Origin: Caminibacter mediatlanticus TB-2
GTDB lineage: Bacteria; Campylobacterota; Campylobacteria; Campylobacterales; Nautiliaceae
Reading direction: 5' to 3'
DNA: 64,000 bases
Assembly (NCBI RefSeq): GCF_005843985.1
Contig: NZ_CP040463.1
Coordinates: 1,290,001-1,354,000 of the forward strand
Under the pieces are notes generated by a model. That model was not told the DNA's origin and ran no database searches. It saw nothing but the letters and a program-made list of their open reading frames with translations. Positions 49,784 through 59,524 of this stretch are shown one piece after another. Position 1 is the stretch's first letter. Every line of letters starts with the position of its first letter. The position numbers were made by a program, and so were the translations under genes.

Positions 49784-49888
49784 ATGGGATTTAGTGGATT
49801 TTTAGCACTTGCGTTATGTGTAATCGCAACAGGAGCTATGCTTTCAATTGCAATTAGTGCAGCAAAAAAATCTCCAATAAAAGATTAA
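49784..49888 (+). CDS. small membrane protein, 34 residues
   Basis: AAAAGGAG five bases before ATG, and TATAAT at 49755-49760. The product is one hydrophobic helix (LALALCVIATGAMLSIAIS) with a short charged tail (AAKKSPIKD). It converges on gpsA with a four-base overlap. Not recognised as a named family. Confidence 0.7.
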   Translation: MGFSGFLALALCVIATGAMLSIAISAAKKSPIKD

Positions 49889-50772
49889 GAGAGCAAATCT
49901 CTTAGAGAATCTTTTACTTTTTTTCTTTCATAAATTATTTTATAAACTTCATTAGCAATCGGTGTGTAAATTCCTTTTTTGGTTGCTATGTTATAAATTG
50001 CTTTTGTAGTATAAACACCTTCTGCAACTTCTTTAAGTTCTTTTAAAATATCATCAAGTGTCTTGCCTTTTGCAAGATTTAGACCTACTCTATAATTTCT
50101 ACTCATCGTTGAGTTTGCAGTTAAAAACAAATCCCCAGCCCCAGCAACTCCTAAAAATGTATCCTTACTTGCACCAAAAAACTCACCAAATCTATCCATT
50201 TCAACTAAACCTCTTGCAATCAAAGCAGCTTTTGCATTATTACCAAGATTAAGCCCTTCACAAATTCCACTTGCTATTGCAATTACATTTTTATACGCCC
50301 CTGCAACCTCAACGCCAATTACATCATTACTTTTATAAATTTTTATAAATTTAGGAAAAAATGTTGAAAATTTATCTGCTAATTTTTCATTTTGTGAAGC
50401 AATTACAAGGGCAGTTGGTTTATTTTCTTTTACTTCTTTTGCAAATGATGGACCAGAGAGAAATGCTAAATTATTTCTATCAACATATTCTTCAAAAATT
50501 TCATTTAAAAATTTATTTGTTTTATTATCAATCCCTTTACTTGCTATAAGAATTTTTTTATCTTTTATCTTTTCTTTGTTTGTTTCTAAAAAATCTTTAA
50601 TCGATTGTGAAGCAATAGCAATTATTATATATTCATTTTTTAAAGCTTTCTCTAAACTAACAAATTTTTCAATATTTCGTTTTCTCCTTGAAGTAATTAC
50701 TGTCTCTATTTTTTGAGAAATAGCATAAAATATAGCACTACCCCAAGCACCAGCTCCAATTACGCTTACCAT
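49885..50772 (-). CDS. gpsA: glycerol-3-phosphate dehydrogenase [NAD(P)+]
   Basis: A 295-residue enzyme making sn-glycerol-3-phosphate for phospholipids. NAD site VIGAGAWGSAIFYAIS at the N-terminus, then LSGPSFAKEV, GAYKNVIAIASGICEGL (catalytic lysine), GVAGAGDLFLTANSTMSRNYRVG. ATG 50772 follows AAAGG. Slightly shorter than the usual 330, but complete. Confidence 0.96.
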   Translation of the reverse strand: MVSVIGAGAWGSAIFYAISQKIETVITSRRKRNIEKFVSLEKALKNEYIIIAIASQSIKDFLETNKEKIKDKKILIASKGIDNKTNKFLNEIFEEYVDRNNLAFLSGPSFAKEVKENKPTALVIASQNEKLADKFSTFFPKFIKIYKSNDVIGVEVAGAYKNVIAIASGICEGLNLGNNAKAALIARGLVEMDRFGEFFGASKDTFLGVAGAGDLFLTANSTMSRNYRVGLNLAKGKTLDDILKELKEVAEGVYTTKAIYNIATKKGIYTPIANEVYKIIYERKKVKDSLRDLLS

Positions 50773-50933
50773 TTTAAACCTTTAAAACTTAATTGTTTCT
50801 AAATCTATTTTAAATCGCTCAATATCATCTTTACCACCAACAACAATTAAAATATCTCCTGCATCAATTTTATGATTAATACCTTTTGTCACAAATTGAA
50901 CATTTTCACTCATCTCGGCACTGACCTAAAACA

Positions 50934-51401
50934 TTATTTATTACCTTTTAAATTAAGATTAAAGAAAAACATAGCAAGTCTATTATCTAACCAATCAAAA
51001 GACTTAGCATGAGCTTTAGTTTTTCTAACAAGATATGAGATTTTATCTCTCATTTGAGAATTTAAGTTCTCAACTAAATTTGTATATTTTGATTTTTTTT
51101 GACTTGCTTTATCCCCATATACATTCGAATATGCAAAATGTCCATCTGTATAATATTTTTCTACTTTTGGTAAATCAAAATTAAATGATAATAAACTATC
51201 AATATTTTTCTTTTTTGATAAAAAATAAAAATAAAATTTTCTTCCTGTTTTTGTAACTCCTACTGCACTCCATACATATACCCTGTTATCCTTTTTACGA
51301 TAAAAAGTATATAATTCGTCTAAACAAAGATATGAAAATACTATTGGAGTTTTTTTTAATATTGCTAAAAATTCGTTATATAATTCTTTATACATTTTCA
51401 T
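50934..51401 (-). CDS. IS1-family transposase, catalytic part (InsB-like)
   Basis: A 155-residue DDE-type catalytic domain: LCLDELYTFYRKKDNRVYVWSAVGVTKTGRKFYFYFL, YYTDGHFAYSNVYG and NLVENLNSQMRDKISYLVRKTKAHAKS with the second D and the E. IS1 transposase is normally made as a fusion with the upstream frame; here the frames overlap by 14 bases beside a run of A that could promote slippage. Confidence 0.88.
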   Translation of the reverse strand: MKMYKELYNEFLAILKKTPIVFSYLCLDELYTFYRKKDNRVYVWSAVGVTKTGRKFYFYFLSKKKNIDSLLSFNFDLPKVEKYYTDGHFAYSNVYGDKASQKKSKYTNLVENLNSQMRDKISYLVRKTKAHAKSFDWLDNRLAMFFFNLNLKGNK

Positions 51402-51546
51402 TTTTTTTTCTCAACTGATATTGTATTGAAGATAAACTTCTTCCTAATACTCTTGCTATCTTCCTTAATTCCATTTTCTCTTCATAAAGTTTAAAAATTA
51501 ATTCTATTTCTTCTTTTGTCATCCTTTTATAAGTTCGTCTTTTCAT
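51388..51546 (-). CDS. IS1-family InsA-like helix-turn-helix protein, 52 residues
   Basis: Starts MKRRTYKRMTKEEIELIF and contains a helix-turn-helix, MELRKIARVLGRSLSSIQYQL. AAAAAAGG precedes the ATG at 51546. It stops inside the start of the catalytic frame, just after a nine-A run. It should bind the element ends. Confidence 0.82.
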   Translation of the reverse strand: MKRRTYKRMTKEEIELIFKLYEEKMELRKIARVLGRSLSSIQYQLRKKNENV

Positions 51547-52156
51547 TTAAAAACCTTTTTTTACTATGAAGCAACTTTTGTTCCCTTTTAGGTCAGTGCC
51601 CTCATCTCTTTATCTACAATAGCAATTATTATAATATTATAATTTTGTGAAATTTCTCTATAAACCTCTTTTATGTATCTTCCATCTAAAAAGCTATTTT
51701 TTGGTATTTCTATTTCTGCAAAAGAGAGATTATTATCTTCAAATATAATCTCCTCAATAATTTTTATTGTAAGTGGTTTTTTTAAAATTGTCATAATCCT
51801 ATTTGCAGTTACTTCATAAGGATTTATTATCTTATCTACTCCTGCAAGTTTATATTTAAATTCATTATCTTTTTCTGAAACTTTTGCTATAACTTTTTTA
51901 TTTGGAAACAAATCTTTAAGAGTTAAGGATAAAAATAAATTAAGCTCTTCATCTCTAAGAAGAGCTAATGCTATATCAAAGTATTCTAATTCTAATAAAT
52001 ATTTATCATCAATTTTATCAAATATAACTACATCAAAAAAATTTTCTTTTGCTTTTTTTTCTTCGTTTTCATCAAACACAATAATTTTTAAGTTCTTTTT
52101 ACCAAGATATTTTGCTACCTTTTCTCCAAACTCATCAAATCCAAAAAGTAAAATTC

Positions 52157-53758
52157 TCATATACTACTTCTTTCTACTAAATATTTAAAATAATTAACAC
52201 TTATACTATATCCCATTACCACAATAATATCTCCTGCTTCAAGTTTTAAATCAAAAGGTGGATTAAAGTAAAAATGTCCATTAGATAAAGAAAAAGTTTT
52301 GTTTAAAAGGTTGGATTCTTTTTTCTTTAAAACTCCAAATAAAATTAATTTATATTTATCAAAGTCTATTTCACCAATTAATTTACCATCTAAGATAGAA
52401 TCTTCAATAACAATAATTTCATCAATTACTGCATTTCTTTTTTCAGTCAAAATTGCATCAATAACTTCAAATGTTATAGGATTTCCTATGTACTCAGCTA
52501 TCAAAAGAGATGTTACAGAAGTTGGAACCACTACATAATCAGCACCCGCTTTTTGGATTTTGGAGATATTTTTTTCATCATTTGCTAATGCTATGATTTT
52601 TATATCATCATCTTTAAAAAAAGCTCTAATACTTAAAATCATAAATGCATTGCTTATATCATTATTTGTTAAAACAAATACTTTACTTATTTTTTCAAAA
52701 TCTAAGCTTTTTAAAAAATCTTTTTGAGTCACATCACCTTTTAATGCGATATATCCTTTTATAGAGGCTTTTGATATTCTTTTATCATCTATATCTACAA
52801 CTACAAAATCTTGATTTTCTTTTGAAAATCTTTCACATAAAATTTCAGCCTCATTTGAATATCCACATATTAAATAAACATCATTCATATTTTTTATTGT
52901 CCTAACCACTCTTTCAGCTTTTAACTCTTCAAGTTTTTCTGTAAAAGCTGATGCAATAATTGATGTAGCAAAAGAGATAAAACCAATACCAAAAATAATT
53001 AAAATCATAGTTAAAACTCTACCTTCCTTAGTCACAGGCGTAATATCACCATATCCAACAGTAGAGATTGTAATTAAAGACCAATAAATTGCATCAAACA
53101 AATTTTCAATTTTTGGATTAGAATGTGCTTCAAATACATAAATAACTGCACCACCAATAAAAGTAACAAATGAAACAGCAATTAATAATATGAATAATTC
53201 AAACCTTTTATTTGCTAAAACTTCAATAAAAGTATTGATGCTTTTGGTATATCTAAGAAGTTTAAAAAGTCTAAAAATAACAAATATTCTAAAAATTCTA
53301 AGAGGTCTATATCCTGGAAGAATTGCTAAAAGGTCAATGATTGCAAATGGAGATTTTATGTATTCCCACTTTTTAAGTAAAATCTCTTTAAAAACCTTTT
53401 TTAAATTAAATTCTCTCCCTAAGAAATAGGCTTCTTCATACTCTTGAATAATAATTTTATGTATATCGTTATAAACCCAAAGCCTTATAATATACTCAAT
53501 TAAAAAAATAGTTGTAATAAAATAAAAATCAAAATCTTCAAGTAAAGGATAAACTTCATTTTTTATATCATAAAGTAAAATTCCTACACTTATCAAAACC
53601 AAAAAAAACATAAAAAAGTCAAAGACTTTTTTATATTGATAAGTATCATCATTCATTAAACGCCAAAAAAATTTTTTTACTTTTTTATAAACTTCATTTC
53701 CATCTAAATAAAAAGCAAAAGCCACTAAGGCTTTTACTATACTCTTTTTTATATTCAA
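52157..53758 (-). CDS. voltage-gated-type potassium channel with RCK domain
   Basis: A 533-residue membrane protein. Six membrane helices including an arginine-rich S4-like segment ([22 protein letters not shown]), a pore loop with selectivity filter STVGYGD near residue 232, then a cytoplasmic TrkA_N domain ([18 protein letters not shown]) and a TrkA_C domain ending [13 protein letters not shown]. It controls K+ flux. The start is TTG overlapping the gatB stop. Its likely partner gene next door is broken by an IS. Confidence 0.9.
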   Translation of the reverse strand: MNIKKSIVKALVAFAFYLDGNEVYKKVKKFFWRLMNDDTYQYKKVFDFFMFFLVLISVGILLYDIKNEVYPLLEDFDFYFITTIFLIEYIIRLWVYNDIHKIIIQEYEEAYFLGREFNLKKVFKEILLKKWEYIKSPFAIIDLLAILPGYRPLRIFRIFVIFRLFKLLRYTKSINTFIEVLANKRFELFILLIAVSFVTFIGGAVIYVFEAHSNPKIENLFDAIYWSLITISTVGYGDITPVTKEGRVLTMILIIFGIGFISFATSIIASAFTEKLEELKAERVVRTIKNMNDVYLICGYSNEAEILCERFSKENQDFVVVDIDDKRISKASIKGYIALKGDVTQKDFLKSLDFEKISKVFVLTNNDISNAFMILSIRAFFKDDDIKIIALANDEKNISKIQKAGADYVVVPTSVTSLLIAEYIGNPITFEVIDAILTEKRNAVIDEIIVIEDSILDGKLIGEIDFDKYKLILFGVLKKKESNLLNKTFSLSNGHFYFNPPFDLKLEAGDIIVVMGYSISVNYFKYLVERSSI

Positions 53759-55176
53759 GAAAGCTTACTTTTTAATAATTTATTTACAACTTGCGGATTA
53801 GCTTTTCCTTTACTTGCTTTCATAACTTGACCTACAAAAAATCCAAATAGCTTTTCTTTTCCAGATTTATACTCAGCTACTTTATCTTCATTTGCAGCTA
53901 ATACTTCATCTACAATCTTTTCAATTGCACTCTCATCACTTATTTGTTTAAGTCCAAGTTTTTCAATAGCCTCATCTACTTCAATATCTTCTTCCATTAA
54001 TAAATCTAAAACCTTTTTACCACCAGCCCCACTTATAACTGCTTCTTTTTCTCTAATAGCAATTAGTGAAAGTTTTTTAGCATTTACAGGTGAATTTTCA
54101 ATACTTAAACCAGCTTTATTTAATCTTCCAAGAAGCTCTATTGCAAGCCATCTATTCGCTGCATTTGGTTCTACTCCAAGAGAAATCATCTCTTCAAAAA
54201 ATTTAGCAAGTTCTGGCTCGCTTGTTAAAACACCTGCATCATATTCTTTAAGCTTAAATTCTTGCATGTATCTTTGTTTCTTCTCATCAGGAAGTTCTGG
54301 AATTTTTATATCAAAAAATTCATCTGGTACTTCAAGAGGAAGTAAGTCTGGGTCTGGGAAATATCTATAATCTGCACTCTCTTCTTTTCCTCTCATACTT
54401 CTTGTCTCACCCGTTTTACTATCAAAAAGTCTTGTCTCTTGTACTACTTCATCTTCATATTCATCATACTCATAAGCTTCAATATGTCTTTCAACTTCAT
54501 AATCAATTGCTTGTTTTATAAATTTAAATGAGTTAATGTTTTTAATTTCAACTCTCGTTCCAAACTCTTTTTGACCTTTTGGTCTAACAGAAACATTAGC
54601 ATCAACCCTAAAACTTCCTTCTTGCATATTTGCATCACTAATTCCAAGATATTTAACAATAGCATGAAGTTTTTTAAGATAAGCAATAGCTTCATCACTA
54701 CTTCTCATGTCAGGTTCACTTACAATTTCAAGAAGAGGAGTCCCTGCCCTATTTAAATCAACTTTACTTACATCCCCATCGTGAATATTTTTACCTGCAT
54801 CTTCTTCTAAATGTGCCCTTGTAATTCCAATTCTTTTTTTACCATCTTTTGTATCAATAAAAATTTCACCATTTTCTACAATAGGCACTACAAATTGAGA
54901 AATTTGATACCCTTTTGGAAGGTCAGGATAAAAATAGTTTTTTCTCTCAAATGTTGAAATTTTATTTATTTTAGCATTTACAGCTTTTCCAAACATAACT
55001 GCTTTTTTAACTGCCTCTTTATTCATCACAGGTAAAGCCCCAGGAAGACCAAGACAAGTAGGACAAGTATTTGTATTTGGCTCATCACCAAAGCTTGTTG
55101 GACAACTACAAAAAATTTTTGTTTTTGTGTTTAATTGAACATGAACTTCTAACCCTATTACTACTTCATAACTCAT
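53755..55176 (-). CDS. gatB: Asp-tRNA(Asn)/Glu-tRNA(Gln) amidotransferase subunit B
   Basis: A 473-residue GatB: N-terminus [48 protein letters not shown] with zinc cysteines, [27 protein letters not shown], and the C-terminal YqeY-like tail ([27 protein letters not shown]). It transfers ammonia onto mischarged tRNA. AAAAGGAG precedes the ATG. Confidence 0.98.
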   Translation of the reverse strand: MSYEVVIGLEVHVQLNTKTKIFCSCPTSFGDEPNTNTCPTCLGLPGALPVMNKEAVKKAVMFGKAVNAKINKISTFERKNYFYPDLPKGYQISQFVVPIVENGEIFIDTKDGKKRIGITRAHLEEDAGKNIHDGDVSKVDLNRAGTPLLEIVSEPDMRSSDEAIAYLKKLHAIVKYLGISDANMQEGSFRVDANVSVRPKGQKEFGTRVEIKNINSFKFIKQAIDYEVERHIEAYEYDEYEDEVVQETRLFDSKTGETRSMRGKEESADYRYFPDPDLLPLEVPDEFFDIKIPELPDEKKQRYMQEFKLKEYDAGVLTSEPELAKFFEEMISLGVEPNAANRWLAIELLGRLNKAGLSIENSPVNAKKLSLIAIREKEAVISGAGGKKVLDLLMEEDIEVDEAIEKLGLKQISDESAIEKIVDEVLAANEDKVAEYKSGKEKLFGFFVGQVMKASKGKANPQVVNKLLKSKLS

Positions 55177-55187
55177 TTTTTCTCCTT

Positions 55188-56396
55188 TTATTCTACTACG
55201 AATCTAAAACCATTTTTGTGAAGTGCTCTTTTAATAGATTCTTGATGTTCAAGACCTCTTGTTTCAAGAGCAATTGAAACATTAGCATCACCAATTGCTA
55301 AATTTAAATCAGTCCTATCATAACCAATTGAAACTATATTTGCTCTTTCTTTACTAAGAATTTCTGTTAATTTCATTAATGCACCTGGCTTATCTACAAG
55401 TGTAATTACAAGTTTCATTTTTCTGTGAGATTTTAATAAACCTTTTTCAATAATTAAATTAACCATAGTAACATCTATATTCCCTCCACTTAAAACCACT
55501 CCTACTTTTTTAGGTGAGCCAAATTTAATTTTATGATGTAAAAGCGCTGCAATTCCAACTGCCCCTGCACCTTCCACAACTACCTTTTGTCTCTCCATTA
55601 AAAACAAAATTGCATTAGCAATTTCCTCATCATCAACTTCTACAATATCATCTACTATTTCTTTTATAATATTAAAAGTTATTGGAGAAGTATCTCTTAC
55701 TGCTATGCCATCTGCAATTGTTTTTACAAAAGGTGTATCTTGAACTGAACCACTTAGAAAACTAAGTCTCATAGCAGGTGCACCTTCTGCTGTAACTCCA
55801 ATAACCTTTATATGAGAATTTATCTGTTTTGCAGCACTTGCAATACCACTTATTAAACCTCCCCCACCAACAGGTACAACAATATAATCTAAATCGGGAA
55901 CTTTTTGAAGCATTTCAAGAGCAATAGTACCTTGTCCTGCCATTACTTCTTCATCCGCAAATGGATGGATAAATTCAAGTCCTTTTTCTTTTGCAAGTTT
56001 TATAGCATATTCATATGCTTCATCATAGTTATTTCCAGCTAAAACTACTTCTCCTCCATACTCTTTAACACCACTAACTTTTGTAAGAGGAGTTGCTTCT
56101 GGCATTACTATGATTGATGGAATATTAAAATAATTAGCACTAAATGCTACACCTTGTGCGTGATTTCCAGCACTTGCAGCAATTACTCCTTTTTTTCTCT
56201 TCTCTTCACTTAAAGATGCAATTTTATTAAATGCACCTCTTAGTTTAAAAGCCCCTGTTATTTGAAGATTTTCTTTTTTTAAAAAAATCTCATTTCCAAC
56301 TTTTTGAGATAGTACAGGAGCATACGCAAATGGAGTTTTATACACAACATTTTTTATTCTCTCGTGAGCTTCTTTTATTTTACTAAGAAATATCAT
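55188..56396 (-). CDS. ilvA: threonine ammonia-lyase (biosynthetic-type, with ACT domain)
   Basis: A 402-residue PLP enzyme that deaminates threonine to 2-oxobutyrate for isoleucine synthesis. PLP lysine in [14 protein letters not shown], then [28 protein letters not shown], and [13 protein letters not shown] single ACT-like domain ([21 protein letters not shown]) occupies the end, so it is the shorter, 400-residue form. It overlaps the CoA-binding gene by one base. Confidence 0.95.
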   Translation of the reverse strand: MIFLSKIKEAHERIKNVVYKTPFAYAPVLSQKVGNEIFLKKENLQITGAFKLRGAFNKIASLSEEKRKKGVIAASAGNHAQGVAFSANYFNIPSIIVMPEATPLTKVSGVKEYGGEVVLAGNNYDEAYEYAIKLAKEKGLEFIHPFADEEVMAGQGTIALEMLQKVPDLDYIVVPVGGGGLISGIASAAKQINSHIKVIGVTAEGAPAMRLSFLSGSVQDTPFVKTIADGIAVRDTSPITFNIIKEIVDDIVEVDDEEIANAILFLMERQKVVVEGAGAVGIAALLHHKIKFGSPKKVGVVLSGGNIDVTMVNLIIEKGLLKSHRKMKLVITLVDKPGALMKLTEILSKERANIVSIGYDRTDLNLAIGDANVSIALETRGLEHQESIKRALHKNGFRFVVE

Positions 56397-56842
56397 TAAA
56401 TTAATCCCTCACTTTCACATCTTTTGTGTTCTACCATAATACACTTATCTTCTACATAAAAAATTCCATTTTTTTGAGCTATATTTTTAGCTTCTTCGTT
56501 TTTTACACCCTCTTGTAAAAATACACATTTAATTCCTGGAAGTTTAACTGCCTTTTCTACAATAGGAGGAGTATCTTCACTTTTTCTAAAAATATCTACA
56601 ATATCAACTTCAAAATCAATTTCATCTAAACTTCTATATACTCTCTCACCTAATATTTTTTCTTCTCTCGGATATACAGGAATAATTTTATAACCTTTTT
56701 CTTGCAAATATTTTGCTACTTGATGAGAAGCTCTATGAGGTTTTGGTGAGAGTCCAACTATTACAATCACTTTTGAAGTTTTAAGAACTTCACATAGTTT
56801 TTTATCAGCTTTTTTTGCACTTGGCAGTTCACAAGCCTCCAT
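56396..56842 (-). CDS. CoA-binding domain protein (YccU-like)
   Basis: A 148-residue Rossmann protein: VIVIVGLSPKPHRASHQVAKYLQEKGYKIIPVYP, then LDEIDFEVDIVDIFRKSEDTPPIVEKAV and CVFLQEGVKNEEAKNIAQKNG. Family members bind CoA; the physiological role is unknown. Co-directional and coupled with ilvA. Confidence 0.9.
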   Translation of the reverse strand: MEACELPSAKKADKKLCEVLKTSKVIVIVGLSPKPHRASHQVAKYLQEKGYKIIPVYPREEKILGERVYRSLDEIDFEVDIVDIFRKSEDTPPIVEKAVKLPGIKCVFLQEGVKNEEAKNIAQKNGIFYVEDKCIMVEHKRCESEGLI

Positions 56843-56889
56843 TTTTAACCTTTTTTAACAAAATTATATCAAAAAAACACCATAAAGAC

Positions 56890-56919
56890 TTGATTTTTGG
56901 GAATAAAAAAGAGTAAAAT
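56890..56919 (+). promoter_or_regulatory. promoter of the HU gene
   Basis: TTGATT (56890-56895), 18-base spacer, TAAAAT (56914-56919), then AAGGAGG before the ATG at 56948. Confidence 0.55.
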
Positions 56920-56947
56920 TTATTGTCACTAAATTTAAGGAGGAAAA

Positions 56948-57256
56948 ATGAAAAAGTCTGATTTAGTAGCAGCAGTAGCAGAGAAGACAGGTTTAAGTAA
57001 AAAAGATGTTGCAGCAGTAATTGATGCTACAATTGAAACAATCGAAGAAGCTTTACAAAAAGGTGAAAAAGTAAGTTTTATTGGATTTGGTAGTTTTGAA
57101 GTTGTAACAAGAGCTCCAAGAGTTGCAAGAGTGCCAGGTACTGGAAAAGAAATTAAAATTCCTGAAACAAAATCAGTTAAATTTAAAGTTGGTAAAAAAC
57201 TAAAAGAGTTAGTAAACTCTGGCAAAACAACTAAAAAAAGAGGATGTAAAAAATAA
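56948..57256 (+). CDS. hup: HU family DNA-binding protein
   Basis: A 102-residue nucleoid protein: MKKSDLVAAVAEKTGLSKKDVAAVIDATIETIEEALQKGEKVSFIGFGSFEV, then beta-arm RAPRVARVPGTGKEIKIPET. A lysine-rich tail (TTKKRGCKK) with one cysteine extends beyond the 90-residue core. Strong AAGGAGG ribosome site. The final codons lie in a terminator stem. Confidence 0.97.
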   Translation: MKKSDLVAAVAEKTGLSKKDVAAVIDATIETIEEALQKGEKVSFIGFGSFEVVTRAPRVARVPGTGKEIKIPETKSVKFKVGKKLKELVNSGKTTKKRGCKK

Positions 57257-57270
57257 TCCTCTTTTTATTT
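57235..57270. terminator. bidirectional intrinsic terminator
   Basis: AAAAAGAGGAT (57235-57245) pairs with ATCCTCTTTTT (57256-57266) around a 10-base loop, with T-rich sequence on either side. It serves HU and the convergent membrane-protein gene. Confidence 0.85.
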
Positions 57271-58191
57271 TATAATTTCACTTATTATATATTTTCTTGG
57301 AATTATAATCATTTGATTTGATTTGTTGCTTTTTAAATAGTAATTAATACTCAAATTAAATATTACTTTCGCTTTTTCTAATTTACAAAAATTTTTATTT
57401 TCATACATTATATTATAATTACTTTTTAAAAAATCACAATATTTATTTTTATTGTTTATATATAATGTTGATACATAATTACCAATTTTCATATATCTTA
57501 ATCCTAATTCAAAATATTGTGCAATAAAAAAAATTAAAAAAAACCAAATTAAAAAAGCTATCAATAATAATGCTAAACTTTTTTTTGTTTTATTTATCTC
57601 ATAAAGAGTGTAAATCATTATCATTAATATAATCATACACATTAATAAAAATAAATTAAAATTAGAAAAAATAAGCATAAAAAGAAATACCCAAAAATAA
57701 GAAGTTAATAATATTTTAAATTCTTCTTTTTCTAATTTAGTTTTTAGTTTATCATTGACTTTAAGCAGCATTTTATATATTATTTTATATAATAATTTAA
57801 TTATCATAAAAATTTCTATATATAAAAAAAGATAACTTAAATAATATTTTCCAAAATCTAAATCCAACAATTCTATTATTTTGTATTCAATGTAAATTCC
57901 AAATAACCACAAAATTCGTCTAAAAAAGAAAAAAAACAAAGGTAATAAAAAATAAATTAAAATTAAACCAATAACACTTAAAATTACATTAAAAACTATA
58001 ACTTCAATCATAAAATCTGAAGACATAGGAGGCAAAAATCTAAGTTGTGAAATTTCAATTGTTATTAAAATAGAAAGTGTAACTATTACAACAATAAAAA
58101 GAAAATCTTTATTTTTAATAAAGTCAGATATAACTATATTATTTTTAATTTTTTTCCATTTAAAATATCTACCATAAAAATCATTTGACAC
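57265..58191 (-). CDS. hypothetical multi-pass membrane protein
   Basis: A 308-residue protein with about seven hydrophobic helices, very rich in F, I, L and Y. The start is GTG 58191 with AAGGA seven bases upstream; the longer frame to 58236 runs into the tRNA-Leu and is rejected. The C-terminal 80 residues are soluble (NYVSTLYINNKNKYCDFLKSNYN). No family recognised. It is A+T-richer than its neighbours, as expected from its composition. Confidence 0.65.
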   Translation of the reverse strand: MSNDFYGRYFKWKKIKNNIVISDFIKNKDFLFIVVIVTLSILITIEISQLRFLPPMSSDFMIEVIVFNVILSVIGLILIYFLLPLFFFFFRRILWLFGIYIEYKIIELLDLDFGKYYLSYLFLYIEIFMIIKLLYKIIYKMLLKVNDKLKTKLEKEEFKILLTSYFWVFLFMLIFSNFNLFLLMCMIILMIMIYTLYEINKTKKSLALLLIAFLIWFFLIFFIAQYFELGLRYMKIGNYVSTLYINNKNKYCDFLKSNYNIMYENKNFCKLEKAKVIFNLSINYYLKSNKSNQMIIIPRKYIISEIIK

Positions 58192-58206
58192 TATTTTATC
58201 CTTAAT

Positions 58207-58291
58207 TGGTACCAGCGGAGGGACTCGAACCCTCATGGGTTGCCCCGGCGGATTTTGAGTCCGCTGCGTCTACCAGTTCCGCCACGCTGGC
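58207..58291 (-). tRNA. tRNA-Leu (anticodon CAA)
   Basis: An 85-base gene with encoded CCA. Anticodon stem GCGGA/TCCGC with loop CTCAAAA, T arm GGTTCGAGTCC, long variable arm and acceptor GCCAGCG/CGCTGGT. Type II structure fits leucine. Confidence 0.95.
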
Positions 58292-58415
58292 ATTTTGGAA
58301 AATTATTATATCAAATTTATTAACTTTCTGATAACAATAAATAGTTAAAATAAAAAAAGTTAAAAAAAATAAAAAAATGTCGATTTAATATTAAATGACA
58401 TTCAAAGGACAAAAT

Positions 58416-58574
58416 ATGCAAATTTTAATGATTATATTAATAATTTATGGAATTTTTGCAATTGCTGAAATAATGTATATAAAAAAATTAGAAAAGAGAT
58501 TTAAAGAAAAAAACTTAAAACTAAACGAATATGAAGAAGAGTTAATATTAAAAAAGATTATACAAAAAGCTTAA
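58416..58574 (+). CDS. small membrane protein, 52 residues
   Basis: AAAGGA precedes ATG 58416. One N-terminal membrane helix (ILMIILIIYGIFAIAEIMYI) and a charged helical tail (KKLEKRFKEKNLKLNEYEEE). It converges on the cation transporter with a four-base overlap. Not recognised. The preceding 58292-58415 holds no gene. Confidence 0.7.
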   Translation: MQILMIILIIYGIFAIAEIMYIKKLEKRFKEKNLKLNEYEEELILKKIIQKA

Positions 58575-59473
58575 TCACACTCTTCTTGCATTTTATTTAC
58601 TAATGAGTCATCATATGGGTCTGCATGAATATTAATTATCCATTTTTTGTTTTTATCAATATTTCTAATTTTTTCTTCTACATTCTCGACAATTGAATGT
58701 GCAAGTTTTAATTTCATATCAGGTGTCATTACTAAATGCACATCAACAAAGTTTCTAATTCCAGCTTTTCTTGTTCTTAAACAGTGATAATCAAGTACAA
58801 GTGGTTCTTTTTTTAAAATTTCTTTAATTTTTTCAATTGTTTCAAAATCAAGAGCAGCATCAAGAAGTATTTCAAATCCTTCTTTAATAATTTCACTCGC
58901 TTCTTTAATGATATAAATACCAATTGCAATAGATAAAACATAATCTATCCAATAAAGCCCTGTAAATTTTACAATAATTAAAGATACTAAAACAGATGCA
59001 TTTACTACTAAATCTGTTTTGTAATGAAGAGCATCTGATTTAATTACAATATTATTTGTTTTTTTATAAACATAAAGCAAAAATGAAACAAGTGCTGCTG
59101 TAACTATAATAGAAAAAATCATTACATAAATTGAAATATCAAAATTTGAGATAGTTTCTTTTTGAAGAATTTTCCTAACAGCTTCATAAATAATAAAGAC
59201 ACCACTTCCAGTAATTATAAGACCTTCAAAAAGTGCTGCTAAACCTTCTATTTTTCCTTTTCCATAAGGATATTTACTATTTGGAGAACTTTCACTAATT
59301 TTTAATGCAATATTATTAAAAATACTAACAGCCATATCTAAAATACTATCTAATGCACTTGCAATTACAGCAACACTACCACTCATAAATCCTACTATTA
59401 CTTTCGCAATTGCTAAAATTAATGCTGTAAAAGTAGCAACAAGAGTTGCAATTCTTGGTAATGATAATTTCAT
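58571..59473 (-). CDS. cation diffusion facilitator (FieF-like)
   Basis: A 300-residue CDF metal/proton antiporter. Six helices with metal-site pattern ALDSILDMAVSIFNN and SDALHYKTDLVVNASVL, followed by a cytoplasmic domain with histidines (DYHCLRTRKAGIRNFVDVHLVM ... IINIHADP). It likely exports Zn2+, Fe2+ or Mn2+. Confidence 0.92.
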   Translation of the reverse strand: MKLSLPRIATLVATFTALILAIAKVIVGFMSGSVAVIASALDSILDMAVSIFNNIALKISESSPNSKYPYGKGKIEGLAALFEGLIITGSGVFIIYEAVRKILQKETISNFDISIYVMIFSIIVTAALVSFLLYVYKKTNNIVIKSDALHYKTDLVVNASVLVSLIIVKFTGLYWIDYVLSIAIGIYIIKEASEIIKEGFEILLDAALDFETIEKIKEILKKEPLVLDYHCLRTRKAGIRNFVDVHLVMTPDMKLKLAHSIVENVEEKIRNIDKNKKWIINIHADPYDDSLVNKMQEECD

Positions 59474-59524
59474 TTAATCAATCCTTTTTTTTTGATGAAA
59501 TAATAATATTTTTTTGAACATATG

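Larger units (their letters stand above)
50917..51600 (-). mobile_element. IS1-family insertion sequence, 684 bp
   Basis: Perfect 15-bp terminal inverted repeats: GGCACTGACCTAAAA at 50917-50931 and its complement at 51586-51600. An 8-bp target duplication CTCATCTC flanks it (50909-50916 and 51601-51608). It carries two overlapping frames in the IS1 arrangement. Ends, target size and frames agree with a complete, recent copy. No second copy in the window. Confidence 0.95.
50782..52160 (-). pseudogene. TrkA/RCK potassium-regulatory protein split by an IS element
   Basis: The 5' part (52160 down to 51601) encodes [20 protein letters not shown], a Rossmann NAD site, and most of a second domain to IIIIAIVDKEM. 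After the insertion the same frame resumes (50916 to stop at 50782) with SENVQFVTKGINHKIDAGDILIVVGG, a TrkA_C ending. Removing the IS and one target copy gives one intact protein of about 230 residues. The broken frame now ends nine bases into the IS. It overlaps the channel gene by four bases, so it was probably the channel's partner. Confidence 0.9.

Noticed and set aside
58192-58236. N-terminal extension of the membrane protein
   Set aside because: Those codons read through the 3' part of tRNA-Leu; GTG 58191 has AAGGA.
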